Shown here one piece after another: positions 1 to 10,030 of a DNA stretch of 64,000 nt; position 1 is the first letter of the stretch, and each line of letters opens with the position of its first letter. Source of the stretch: Planococcus citri (Eukaryota > Arthropoda > Insecta > Hemiptera > Pseudococcidae). Under the pieces are notes generated by a model. That model had not been told where the DNA came from and made no database searches. It saw nothing but the letters and a program-made list of their open reading frames with translations. The stretch is from positions 57,908,001 to 57,972,000 of the forward strand of contig NC_088679.1 in NCBI RefSeq assembly GCF_950023065.1, read 5' to 3'. Made by a program: the position numbers and the translations under genes.

Positions 1-1310
1 ACCGACTCGTACATCTTGCATTATTCGAGCAGTAGAGGTGGGATGAAGAGAGAAGGAGGCTAAAAAGTGACTTCAGCTCATACTCTCCTACTCCCTTATA
101 AAACATGAAAAATTTTCCCAACGAACTTGACCCCCCTCCCTCCCCTACCCCTTCAACCAACGACGAAAACACAAACATTTATTCCATGTACAGAGAAACA
201 ACAGCTTTTAAAATAATCTTAAGGGTCGAGAAGGGATACCAAAGTACTCGTATAATGACCTTGATTGCGAAAGATTTATCGCTGTTTGATTTTGTTTTTA
301 TTAGGTTTTGTCGCCTGGCGCGCCTTTTTACTCGTAGAAGAAAAACTCTCAACTAACTAGTTGAAATTAGCTTCTAGAGAAACTTTTTAACAACTTCGGG
401 GACTGTAGATACCACCGCCGTATTTTTTACCGCGTGGCTAGAAAAGTAGAGTAAAACTAATACGCGTGGAATTGTTTTTATGGCTGTAGAACGAATTAGC
501 ACAGTAATGGTTTTAAAACGAAATTAGCGTTACAAATGCGATAGGTTATTGGAAAGGTTGTTTATCTTTGCTCTTTTTATTTTCATTTTTAGTTGTCTTT
601 TCCAAAAAAAACGCCTGGTTCTATATATTTGAACTAGATGAATTTGCATATTGTAAGTAAATTTTTGGTTTTTTATAATATGATTTTTTCTCACCAATAA
701 GCATCCCTTTTGCGAACAAACCCTCTCATCACAAAAGTAGCTGTCTTCCAACTCGTGATTCGGTGATAACTCTCTTATAGAATTTGGGGAAACTTGACAA
801 TGCCTCATAACAACAAGATGCACTCGTCCATGATTCCGCTGCCGACACATAAGAATATTATTTTATCAGCTATTGATACATCTCAATGATTTTACTCAAC
901 ATTTGCATCGGCTGGAATTGCGCATAGCTGTGTAATACGTAGATAAGAAAATGACGCCGACGTTTGATCTGTGTGATGGTAACAGTTCAAGGGTATAGCT
1001 TTATTGAATGAACGAGTAATTTGATCACTGTTTTTTTATTCGCTTTCTTCGATAATGAATGAAATCATCGATGAATTACTGAACAGTGAACATCGAATTC
1101 AAACTTCTTGAAATATTATTTACACGAATAGTTATACGTAAATTGGAAGGTTCACTGGGTAAAGGAAACAAAGGCTTCATTGTCTCAACTCTATGTAAGT
1201 AGCTTTCTATCTACAAATTCACATTTCAATTTCATCTGTCAAATGAAAATATCTATGTGGATTGTGGATGTATGTATGTACATATGTAGATTTTCAACTT
1301 TTTTACAAAA
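1..1310. other. No gene recognised
   Basis: The short open frames here show no recognisable domain and no pair of splice sites with matching phase. Nothing repetitive was seen. The exon of the ISXO2-like pseudogene begins just downstream, so missing N-terminal exons of that gene could lie here, but I could not find the family's first catalytic Asp motif (usually I-D-E-S). Confidence 0.4.
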
Positions 1311-1800
1311 TTAATAATTTCCTAATCGCGAAGAGAAAATACAACAGAGGTAGATTAGTTCCTGAACGATGGGTAATAGGTATGAGAGATGTAACTACAC
1401 GAATAGGAATCATTCTAACGTTGGAGAACCGCACAGCTGCTGAGCAGGAGTAAAAAATCCTGCAATACGTCAACCCAGGAACTACAATCTGGACGGATAT
1501 AGATGAGCTGGCTATGACGGACTCGAACGTTTGGGAATGTTCTACGAATACATTCACCAAACTGTAAACCATTCGGAGAATTTCGTGGACCCAGTTACTG
1601 GTGTTTGTACCAATTTCATTAAAGGATATTGGGCGGTGTGCAAAGGATGGCTGCGGAGGAAAGGAGTAATGCACTCATCCAATATCACATCCTACATCGA
1701 TGAATTTTTATGGAGAGAATTTTATAAAGGAGATTGTCCTGGAGAAACGTTTATTCATTTGCTGCTTCATTTGCAGGCGTGGGAAGAGTATGGGTTTTAA
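1311..1800 (+). pseudogene. Decayed ISXO2-like (Merlin/IS1595 group) transposase
   Basis: Frame 2 reads KRKYNRGR..W..G (about 1333-1380), an R-T-A-A block, then PGTTIWTD with a candidate catalytic Asp (about 1470-1500). The reading then shifts to frame 1 near 1505 and continues AGYDGLERLG..HQTVNHSENFVDPVTG..TN to the stop at 1798. This order matches the ISXO2-like DDE transposase domain, which cuts and joins DNA for Merlin/IS1595 elements. Two lesions are visible: an in-frame TAA at 1450-1452 and a frameshift near 1505. The usual I-E-G-x-W segment reads I-K-G-Y-W, so the expected catalytic Glu is Lys. The N-terminal part is not present in the same exon. This is a dead copy or remnant of a domesticated gene. 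No terminal repeats were identified. Confidence 0.75.
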
Positions 1801-2211
1801 TTTTGATTTCTTGGGCAAGCTTTGAAATTGATACATGGTGATGAAACAGCTTCCTATACCACTACTCCAGTATTGTAAGTATAAGTAGTATATAACTATA
1901 CGCCGTGTAACCGATTTTGTTTATAATTTTGATAATTCCCTTTGTTTAGTATCGATGGAAAACAATTCGCAGTGAAACATCCTTCTAAAGGAACGGTCTG
2001 GAACTTGATCACATACTTATTTTTATTTTTTTTTGCGCGATTTTCAAATTGTTGGCTGTTTTTGAAAGAGCTATCCAAACATACAAATGTATAAACAAAA
2101 TATGCATTTCCTAGATTTTTATCTCGTATCTCGTTCGTTTTAAAAATTAATTCTTCAATTTGTAAAATAATTATTTAAAAAATATAGTATAAATGTATAT
2201 GTATAATATAT
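1801..2211. other. Intergenic, no feature recognised
   Basis: AT-rich spacer between the ISXO2-like pseudogene and the first copy of the duplicated locus. No open frame with a recognisable product and no clear inverted repeat was seen. Confidence 0.4.
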
Positions 2212-2286
2212 AAAATGGATGTAAATAACATCATTACCTAGTTTATTTTCTTCTGATGAGGAAGATGATTCGTTGTGTTTACAAAT

Positions 2287-2521
2287 ATGGTCATGTCAGA
2301 CTCGGAGACAGAAGAATCAAAAAGGTACATTAATTTTTTTAAATGTTAATATTCATGTTAATAAAATGATAATATATAATTCCCCCCCTGTGACAATTTT
2401 GAAGATTTAACGACGGATGATACGGACCCCATCCTAACGGAGGAAATGGAAAAAGAAGTTTCTGCATGTTTTCAGAAGAAACTTATCAACAACAAAAGAA
2501 GAATAAAAGATTTGAAAAGTG
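2287..2521 (+). pseudogene. N-terminal exons of the duplicated gene, copy 1
   Basis: An ATG at 2287 opens MVMSDSETEESKR, followed by a GT-containing donor-like site, a pyrimidine-rich stretch and a second block reading DLTTDDTDP..EEMEKEVSACFQKK. The second block ends at a GTAAGT donor near 2521. The paralogue at 10717-10959 is nearly identical but keeps a few more codons (NEN and LERRKK). The residues are acidic, then basic, with no named domain. The phase of the simple two-exon join does not fit, so the gene is decayed or spliced differently. Confidence 0.4.
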
Positions 2522-2849
2522 TAAGTAATTATTTTTTGTTTCGCTATTACTATTAGGTAGTAGGTACCAACCATCGGACGTTCCTTACCCTATATGAAGA
2601 TATCTCGAAAATATACCATTCGACAAAACTGCTATAGGTACCCACATTTGGAGAGAGGGTGAGAACTGAGGAGGGATCAAAAAGTCATCAGCCTCCTAGG
2701 TCAATTTAAAAAGGCTCCACATATGCACAAAATTGAAACCCGTTGAAATAGACATGAAAATACATTTCTCAAACGAAACGAAAGTTAAAACTTCCAACAA
2801 GAAAGTCACAATATAAATTATTAGAACGGATTTACACCCCTCCTTCCTC

Positions 2850-3700
2850 CACTAAAAAAAAGTCGGCGGATTTTGACCAAATTCAGCAGATATGTAGAAA
2901 CCTATATTTTGAGTTGAAAGTTACTCGAAAACACTTTTAGCTCCGGAAGTGTCCCTGGAGGGAAGAAATGAGCTCTCAAAAAGGGACATTTTCGAAATAA
3001 TAGTGTTTTTTTCCGCTCCTGTCGTCACCCAACCTATTACTGAGCGGTTGAAGATTTACAAATCGTTATCTTTGAATACCTAAATTTCTGTTTTGAAAAC
3101 TTTTTCTTCGCATAAAATGAGCCAAAATATGCAAACGTATGATCATTCCAAAAACTGAGCAAAAATTTTGGAACGCAGGGGTGCCAAATTTTTGGTCATT
3201 ATTGCCAATTTCGAAAAAAACGAGAAAAATAACCAAAAAATTACAAAAATTTTTCGATTTTAAAATTAGCACCACTGGGTTCCAAAATATTTCTCCAGTC
3301 TCAGGAATGATATCTTCGGATAATTTGGCGAAATTAATGCGAAATAAGTAAGTATTTACTAAGAAAAAATTTTCAACACACGTATTTATATCTAAAAATA
3401 ACCTGTTGCAAATTTTCAACCGTCGAGTAGAACACTAAACGTGGGCTTGGATTTTGACGATAATAGCATTGATCAACGCCGATTCTCAAATACTATCATT
3501 GTTTCCCTAAAACAGGTTGAGTAGCGACAGCAGGAACAAAAAAACTGCGATTTTTTCATAAATACTCTCTCTTTGAGGGTCCATTTCTCCCCTCCAGGAA
3601 TACTTCCGGAGTTGACAATTTTTCGAAGCAACTTTCAGCTCAAAATGAAGGTCTCCGCTGAATTGGTCAAAATCCGTCGACTCCTTTTTTCGCGATCAAC
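2850..3700. repeat. Foldback element, about 0.85 kb
   Basis: The left arm (about 2862-3060) is the imperfect reverse complement of the right arm (about 3420-3690): for example GGCGGATTTTGACCAAATTC on the left against GAATTGGTCAAAATCCGTCG on the right. The central segment continues the pairing around 3245. The right arm has an extra insert of about 80-100 bases. The right arm also occurs alone in copy 2 (11645-11850), so the left half of the palindrome is specific to copy 1. Confidence 0.7.
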
Positions 3701-3729
3701 CCCTATACTTAATATCTAATTTCTGCTAG

Positions 3730-4090
3730 CCAACCCACATTGCTTATGAAAAGGAAAACAATGAAAGCACCAAGGCTGAATTTAACTGGGTAGAAAAACA
3801 GATTTACGATCTTAAACCCATGCACACGATGTTTGGTGTGACAGTTTGTTGCATACAACACGAAATCATGTTAACGATGCTCGATGGCAAGACAATTATA
3901 ATGTTTTGGAAGAAAACTCCGCCACGACAATGTGCTACCTACTTATTTATGCCACTGTAAACCTTCCAAAATGAATGATACCGAATCCGGATTGCAAAAT
4001 ATTGAGGTAATTAAAAGCAAGATGGAGTACGGGATTTCCCCCTTACATGCGTGGATCAATTGTTTTGAATTTTTTCGGCATTTGTCATAA
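3730..4090 (+). pseudogene. RAG1/Transib-like transposase fragment, copy 1
   Basis: After a TAG acceptor the frame reads IAYEKENNESTKAEF..VEKQIYDLKPMHT..V..IQHEIMLTMLDGK. Shifting frame gives N-S-A-T-T-M-C-Y-L, then C-H-C-K-P-S-K-M-N-D, and finally YGISPLHAWINCFEF up to TAA at 4088. The order LDGK, a C-x2-C-type cysteine cluster with K-M-N-D, then S-P-L-H-A-x-I-x-x-x-E resembles the region around the zinc-binding insert of RAG1/Transib-like transposases in aphid genomes. That family call is from memory of the motifs and is not proven. At least two frameshifts make this copy non-functional. Confidence 0.45.
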
Positions 4091-4208
4091 CAGTAACTAA
4101 GTAAGTAAGTAAGCAAGTAAATGAGTTCATCATTAGTTATGAGAATTTCTAAAAAATCAACTTGCAATTATATGTATGTGTATGTTCTTATAATTATAAT
4201 AATTTACT

Positions 4209-4609
4209 TAATAAACTGAGTTTAGAATTATGACTTCAGTTTCGCCCCATTGAATGAACTCCAATGGTGGCCAGTTCATTTTTTCAAAATTGAGGGAACC
4301 GTTTTTAAAAAATTTACTGTTATTTATGTCAAACCGCTGGAAGCGCCGCAGAAATCCGTATTCGATCGCATGGAAATTCGATGGTTCACTACAGAATTAT
4401 TAATTCAAATTCTGGTGGATGCATTGACGCCGGTAGAAGGAAACGACGAAATCAACGAAAAGAAGGAAAAACTAACGTGTGCGATGCACCAGCAGTTGCG
4501 GTGGATTCGAGATCAAACTGTAACTGACCGCGCCCAACAAGAAACCCCAGATGCAGAAATCGAACTGCAAACCAAAGAGTGCAAGGATGACAAAACTTGT
4601 ACTTGCTGA
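4209..4609 (+). pseudogene. EYDF coding block, copy 1 of 5, unknown function
   Basis: The frame reads EYDFSFAPLNEL..WPVHFFKIEGTV..KFTVIYVKPLEAPQ, then WFTTE..ILVDALTPVEGN, a charged stretch EKKEKL, and LRWIRDQTV..DAEIELQTKEC, ending at a stop near 4607. I do not recognise the family. Four further copies start near 6036, 12275, 13826 and 16943. Conservation of the amino-acid frame among copies suggests it was coding when duplicated. Here the frame probably continues by shifting into the basic/proline-rich frame that starts at 4551. Confidence 0.5.
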
Positions 4610-4829
4610 GCCCTTACCACCGGCACCAGGACCAGGCAAATCACAAGCAAACTTCGAGTTCCCGGTTGTTGTACACGACACCGATCATACCGAACAGTTG
4701 AAGAGAATTAAGTTAGCAATTCCTCGTCGAAAAAGAATAAAGGTAAAGCTGGACGACGTCGAGAACTTGAGCGAAATCCGCACAAAATTGGTAGGAGAAG
4801 TTACCTATATACACACGATGAGTAACTAA
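4551..4829 (+). CDS. Pro-rich/basic coding fragment, unknown
   Basis: An open frame reads AEPLPPAPGPGKSQANFEF..VVHDTDHTEQLKRIKLAIPRRKRIKVKLDDVENLSEIRTKLV and ends at a stop at 4827. It overlaps the 3' end of the first EYDF block in another frame. A proline-rich linker is followed by a basic patch and an acidic helix-like stretch. A donor-like GTAGGAG lies near 4790. The segment is missing from copy 2, where the two flanks join directly near 12640. Function is unknown, and it may be an exon of the duplicated gene. Confidence 0.35.
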   Translation: MQKSNCKPKSARMTKLVLAEPLPPAPGPGKSQANFEFPVVVHDTDHTEQLKRIKLAIPRRKRIKVKLDDVENLSEIRTKLVGEVTYIHTMSN

Positions 4830-4934
4830 GTAGGTACTCAGGTATCATCCGACTCGGAGGACCAATTTTTGGTTGATAATTCAAGAAATTATTTTTTTCA
4901 TAACATCTCAGGATTTACCTGGGCCTTTAAGGGT

Positions 4935-6029
4935 TAAACCGCTCAAAGGTAGATCGAAAGATCTGGCAAAAATTCATTACCAATGGTGTCAGAATTTCAA
5001 GTGTAAAGTGCCTGTTTCTATTTTTGGTGAATTTTTGAAAATCTTTCGGCCAAAATGAGGGAAAAAATGAAAATTTTACCAAATTCATCAGGAAAACTGA
5101 AATTTGGGATATACCTTATCTTCAACAAGCCAAATCGATTGGAAACTGTTTCAAACCGTTTTGAGCAGTTCTGGAGCCTCCAGCAGATTTTTGAAACTCG
5201 AAATTCCCACAAAATTCATCAAATGGAGATGGAAAGCCAAAATTCGTTCTGCAAATTAATTTCAAATGGTAAGCTACGAAGTCAACTGCAGGTGGGTTCA
5301 AGTCATTTTGGAGCCTCCAGCGACTTTTTGAAAATTACTGGAGTTGCTACCAGATTTTTGAAACTTGAACCCACAACATTTTATCAAATGGAGTAAGCAA
5401 CCTGAAATTTACTTCACAAACTAATTTCGATACGATACGAAGTCGACTGCAAGGTGGTTTCAATTGGTTTCAAAGCTTCCAGCCACTTTTAGGAAATTCC
5501 AATTTTCCAAAAAACGCAATACAACCTTTCAAAAAGTCGCAAGAGGCTCCAAAATGACTTGAAATCTACCTGCATTCGACTTAGTAGCGCATTGAAATTG
5601 GTTTTCAGAATGAATTTCGGCTTTCCAACTCTATTTAATGAAATTTTCGGAAATTACAACTTTCAAAAACCTACTGGAGGCTCCAAAATGACTTAAATTA
5701 GTTTGAAGAATGAATTTCAGCTTTCCAACTCCATTTGATGGAATTGTGTAAGAGAATTTCGAGTTTCAAAAATTTGCTGGAGGCTCCAGAACTGCTCAAA
5801 ACGGTTTGAAACCGTTTTCAATCGATTTGGCATGTCGAAAAAAGGGTATATCCCAAATTTCAGCTTTCTTGGTCAATATAGTAAAATTTTGATTTTTTCC
5901 CTCATTTTTGGGCTAAATTTGGTTTTCAAAAATTCACCAAAAATAGAAACAGGCACTCTAACAGTTGAAATTCTGACTCCATTTGTGATGAATTTTCGCC
6001 TGATCTTTCGATCTACCTTTGAGCGGTTT
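4935..6029. repeat. 1.1-kb palindrome between EYDF blocks, copy 1
   Basis: The left end AAACCGCTCAAAGGTAGATC pairs with the right end GATCTACCTTTGAGCGGTTT. Both arms carry TTTCAAACCGTTTTGAGCAG with GGAGCCTCCAG cores, and the cores recur several times per arm (a sub-repeat that is itself palindromic). Direct copies of the EYDF block flank it at 4209 and 6036. Sister palindromes lie at 12701 and 15805. No long coding potential was seen inside. The short frames in both arms are mirror images. Confidence 0.8.
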
Positions 6030-6035
6030 CAAAAT

Positions 6036-6430
6036 TTCGAACAATTCAGAATATGACTTCAGTTTCGCCCCATTAAACAAACTCGGATGGTGGCCAGTTC
6101 ATTTTTTCAAAATTGAGGGAACCGTTTTAAAAAAATTTACTGTTATTTATGTCAAACCACTGGAAGCGCCGCAGAAAGCAGTATTCGATAACACGGAAAT
6201 TCGATGGTTCACTACAGAATTCTTTATCCGAATTCTGGTCGATGCATTGATGCCGGTAGAAGAAAACCACAAAATCAATGAAAAAAAGGAAAAACTAACG
6301 CGTGCGATGTACGAGCGGTTGCGGTGGATTTGAGATCAAACTGTAATTGACCGCGTTCATCAAGAAAACCCAGATGCAGAAATCGAACTGCAAACCCAAG
6401 AGTGCTAAGGACAAACAAATTTTACAGATG
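6036..6430 (+). pseudogene. EYDF coding block, copy 2 of 5
   Basis: Starts at the palindrome edge (GAACAATTCAGAATATGACT) and reads the same block as at 4209, with residues HFFKIEGTV, VKPLEAPQK and DALMPVEEN. A TGA follows LRWI near 6331, so this copy has an early stop relative to its siblings. The acidic C-terminal tail seen at 17312 is still visible downstream in another frame (to about 6565). Confidence 0.5.
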
Positions 6431-6711
6431 AAGTCCAAGAAAGAATACTTAGGTATAAATGATTGTAAAAGTAGTGACGAAGGAGAGACGTCTGAATAAA
6501 TTAAGAAAATATTGAGAAAGAAGACAATGAGTTTTACAAGAATTTGAACCAGCATTTTGATTTTTAATTCATGTTTTTCATGTTTTGTAGTGAGTTTTTT
6601 CTTTTTTTTTCCTGTATTTTTATTTTATTTTGTAATTTATGGAGAATTATTATTTTAAAAAACGTACAAAAATTATTTGGATTTTTTTGACAAGTTTGTG
6701 TTAATTTCAGA
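6431..6711. other. Acidic-tail remnant and AT-rich 3' region
   Basis: Shares sequence with 14255-14500: remains of the acidic tail of the EYDF block, then T-rich sequence and the repeated segment AATTTATGG.GAATTATTAT that recurs near 8058, 14419 and 14605. It ends at the insertion point of the foldback at 6712. Confidence 0.5.
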
Positions 6712-7949
6712 GGGTCATTCCATGCCAAATCGGCGGATTTTTGCACGAGGGGTCTTCGATTTTTTTCAAAATCAGATCATTTGTAGAGGTCATCAAACGA
6801 TGACGAATGACGCAAACCGGACATTTTTTCGATTTTTTTTGACGGAGCCGTGGCGCTTCAAAGTTTTCCAAAATGGCCGAAAATGGAAAATTTCAGTTGC
6901 AAATTGCTCCGGTTGTACGTGGTATAGAATTTTGAACTTTTTTTCAAATTGTAGTACTTTGAGAGGGTAATCGACGAGTGATGTCAAAATCAGTGTTGCC
7001 ACTTTCAAAAACCTAAAAAAATCGATTTTAAAACTTATAATTTAAATATAACCACGATCTCGGCGAGTAAAAATTCTGAAAAAATTCTCAGTTTTAGTCC
7101 CTTTTATGTAGAATAACATATCAAAAAATTAGACTGGCATCTTTTTTCATTTTCGAGAAAAAAAAATTACAAGTTTTACAATTGCTGCAAAAGTACCATC
7201 CGAAACCTAAAAAATGAAAATTTTTGCATTTTTGAAATATTTTACCAATGTGTAGACGATAATGTGAAAAAAATCCCCCTCCCCCCAATTTGTCGACAAA
7301 TTGACGAAAAATGCATTAATTTCACTCTTGAAATAAAAATTTATAGCACGAAAAATGTCAATTCGTTGACAAATGGGGGGAGGGGGATTTTTTTCACATT
7401 ATCGTCTACACATTGGTAAAATATTTCAAAAATGCAAAAATTTTCATTTTTTAGGTTTCGGATGGTACTTTTGCAGCAATTGTAAAACTTGTAATTTTTT
7501 TTTCTCGAAAATGAAAAAAGATGCCAGTCTAATTTTTTGATATGTTATTCTACATAAAAGGGACTAAAACTGAGAATTTTTTCAGAATTTTTACTCGCCG
7601 AGATCGTGGTTATATTTAAATTATAAGTTTTAAAATCGATTTTTTTAGGTTTTTGAAAGTGGCAACACTGATTTTGACATCACTCGTCGATTACCCTCTC
7701 AAAGTACTACAATTTGAAAAAAAGTTCAAAATTCTATACCACGTACAACCGGAGCAATTTGCAACTGAAATTTTCCATTTTCGGCCATTTTGGAGAACTT
7801 TGAAGCGCCACAGCTCCGTCAAAAAAAATCGAAAAAATGTCCGGTTTGCGTCATTCGTCATCGTTTGATGACCTCTACAAATGATCTGATTTTGAAAAAA
7901 TTCGAAGACCCCTCGTGCAAAAATCCGCCGATTTGGCATGGAATGACCC
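6712..7949. mobile_element. 1.24-kb foldback transposon, GGGTCATTCC ends
   Basis: The two arms of about 585 bases (6712-7295 and 7365-7949) are almost perfect reverse complements around a spacer of about 70 bases. The termini are GGGTCATTCCATGCCAAATC and GATTTGGCATGGAATGACCC. AGA flanks both ends (6709-6711 and 7950-7952), and the paralogous locus at 14493-14520 carries the uninterrupted sequence with a single AGA. This establishes insertion after the segmental duplication and a 3-bp target duplication. No transposase was seen, and the frames in the arms mirror each other. The element at 25789 has the same ten terminal bases. Confidence 0.9.
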
Positions 7950-8309
7950 AGAACATTTTGACATTTCTAATTCAAGTTCTTGATTTTGAGATCTTAAGAA
8001 GGTGGTAATGTTTTGTTCTGAATTTTTTTTCTTTCATTTTAATGTTATTTTTTAATTTATGGTGAATTATTATTTTTAAAAATGTACAAAAATTATTTTA
8101 ATATTTTACACATTGTTTTACTTAAGATTTTCATTTTGGATTTTTTTATTTTTTTGCAATTCATCCTATGAGTGACCTCGTTTCTGTTTTTATGTATTAT
8201 TATTAATTTAGTTGAAAATTAATTGAAGTACCCATTTGTCTTTTGCACTTTCATTTTCTTTTGCAGGTTTTTGTTAATTTTTTCAATCATTTTTTTATAA
8301 ACTTTAAAT
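7950..8309. other. AT-rich spacer shared with copy 2
   Basis: Colinear with 14500-14864. T-rich, with a second instance of the AATTTATGGTGAATTATTAT segment, and ending in a TTTTGCAG acceptor-like site near 8266. No coding region recognised. Confidence 0.45.
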
Positions 8310-8833
8310 TTGTTTGAAATGGAAACAATGGGTCATTTAAAAGAAGTGAAACCAAAAACAGGTCCTTTAAAAAATGTGAAACCACCTTATAGAAGGGTAA
8401 AACCATTCCATCCAGCCCATAGAAGGGGAAGAATCCTATTTCATATCGAAACGCCCTTTCCAACAATAAGATGCAGTAGTAAGTTCAATTGTTTAGTACT
8501 TTTCAAGTTTACTTTAGGTTCATTTCATGTTAATATTTTTATTTTTCAGCTTCCGGTAAGGCACTATAGCTTCACTCAGTGAAATCGTCAGCCATTTTTT
8601 CGGCCATCTTTGGTGCAAAATGATGACGTCAGCCATAATCACAGCACAGTACAGCTGTGCGGCAAGTGACGTTTCATTGTTATTTTGCACCAAAGATGGC
8701 CGAAAAGATGACTGATGATTTCACCTGAGTGAAGCTATAGTGCCTTACTTCCGGATCATACATAAAAGTTGACTGGCAATATAGGCCCAAGACAGAAGAC
8801 AGGTCTGAGACAGAAGAAATACCTACCTACTGA
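8310..8833 (+). pseudogene. Small two-exon gene broken by a MITE
   Basis: Exon 1 (8310-8478) reads METMGHLKEVKPKTGPLKN, then PPYRRVKPFHPAHRR..ILFHIETPFPT, and ends at a GTAAGT donor. A 71-bp intron ends in TTTTTCAG at 8549. Exon 2 begins CTTCCGG and, ignoring the 191-bp insert at 8557-8747 with one copy of its CTTCCGG duplication, continues in phase as GSYIKVDWQYRPKTEDRSE to TGA at 8831-8833. With the insert, translation meets TAG at 8567-8569. The uninterrupted product would be about 84 residues, basic then acidic, of no known family. Copy 2 (14865-14949) keeps only the start of exon 1. The phase match across both intron and insert supports a real gene. Confidence 0.6.
8557..8747. mobile_element. 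191-bp MITE with 7-bp target duplication
   Basis: The ends TAAGGCACTATAGCTTCACT and AGTGAAGCTATAGTGCCTTA are perfect inverted repeats over 20 bases, and pairing continues through GGCCATCTTTGGTGCAAAAT. CTTCCGG occurs immediately on both sides (8550-8556 and 8748-8754), consistent with a 7-bp target-site duplication. No coding capacity. It sits in the first bases of an exon, just after the splice acceptor. Confidence 0.9.
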
Positions 8834-9040
8834 AGAATGAAGATGAAATTGAAGGGTCGTGCAGTGTTGCCACTGCTCAATGTATACCGTGCCCAGTTGT
8901 AGAGTAAATAATAATAATAGAGACAATGGGGGGGGGGGGGTTCGTAGGTTCTGTATTTACCAATATAATTAACAGGAGTAGAGTATTTTTTTTTTGAATT
9001 CTTTTGGTACAAATTTTTACGTATATTTGTTGGCAAACAT

Positions 9041-9235
9041 TTTTTTTGTCTAATGGCTTTGACGAATCCCGATTATGTTTTTGCTGAATTAAAAGAAGTG
9101 GTTGATTATTTTAATGAAGATGAACGATATCCTCTTAATTTTTTTGTCTAATCCCTTTGACGAATCCCGATTATGTTTTTGCTGAGAATTAAAAGAAGTG
9201 GTTGATTATTTTAGTGAAGATGAACGATATCTTCA
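9041..9235 (+). repeat. Two-copy tandem repeat of about 98 bp with coding remnant
   Basis: Copies at 9041-9138 and 9139-9235 differ by a few bases and a 3-base insertion. Each reads TNPDYVFAE..VVDYF.EDERY, with an ATG in the first copy at 9053, so a coding fragment seems to have been duplicated. No family recognised. A run of about 12 G lies upstream near 8929. Confidence 0.6.
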
Positions 9236-10028
9236 TATTAATGTTAATACAAATGGTAGTAATCGGCAACCAAAGTCTAATGGTCGTCGCTTTACCTAAT
9301 TGTCACTCTCGTTTTAAACGAAATGATATTTTTGAAAGTAAAAAAGAAGACACTCGAAAGCCAGCTTCTTTAATGAGATGAATTCAGAAAACAAAAAGCG
9401 CAAGCACTTTAGATTTCAATGTTCATTGCTTCATTATATTGTTGAATCGAAGGAAAACCAGTGACATGAAACAGGGTACCTAGCCTGCAGTTCATTACAG
9501 CGAAAGAAATTATTCAAACTGGGTACTATTGGTGGAGATCCATTTTCAATCTAACTCCACCCAAAATTATGGAATATCTGATCGATGTGGATGTGTACGT
9601 TAGAAAACAATTACACAGGTAAATATCAGTGAAAAGTAATGTAGCTGACCCGAGAGCTCTTCCCGTGACATCGGGATCCAGTCGTTCGTAGACATGTTTT
9701 CCAAAAGAGGAATGTCTCCTCCCCTGTTGTGCGGGATGCCACCTGAAAATATCCCGAAAGAACTGCACTTCAGTGGGAACAACTATTATGAATTTTTGTT
9801 TTGAACGTTTCTAATTCTGCCGCTACGGCGAATTATATGGGGTTTTCTTCGTTTACCAGCGGGGTGGTTTCAGTCTAAGTCAATTTTTGAATTTATGCAG
9901 TAAAATGGATAACATTTTTGTTGCTTCTTGATTAAGTACATTAATTTAATTGAATCGTAGATTACAGGTATAACTTCAATAAATGAATGAATACTTCAGT
10001 AGTATCCCTATGCTTGGACGACTTAATA
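9236..10028. other. No gene recognised
   Basis: Short exon-like open stretches near 9330-9640 and a GTAAATA donor-like site at about 9620, but no frame reads as a known domain and no phase-consistent join was found. It could hold remnants of the gene that was duplicated at 9041. Confidence 0.35.
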
Positions 10029-10030
10029 TA

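Larger units (their letters stand above)
2212..8480 (+). repeat. Tandem segmental duplication, copy 1
   Basis: This stretch is colinear with 10668-14946. Shared landmarks are the N-terminal exons (2287 and 10717), the RAG1-like piece (3730 and 11864), the EYDF coding block before and after a 1.1-kb palindrome, the AT-rich 3' tail, and the small gene start (8310 and about 14865). Copy 1 differs by a foldback at 2850-3700 replacing the coding exon found at 11075 in copy 2, by 4573-4880 (absent from copy 2), and by a 1.24-kb foldback inserted at 6712. The shared parts look clearly above 90% identical by eye. Confidence 0.85.

Noticed and set aside
105..356. 83-codon open frame at the window start
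   Set aside because: Pro/Thr low-complexity start, no domain, no conservation clue.
4209..6430. LTR retrotransposon with the EYDF blocks as LTRs
   Set aside because: The blocks are coding, lack TG..CA ends, and the interior is a palindrome without gag or pol.
6793..7868. Nearly identical proteins on opposite strands (71 codons each)
   Set aside because: They are mirror reads of the two arms of the 6712 foldback, not genes.
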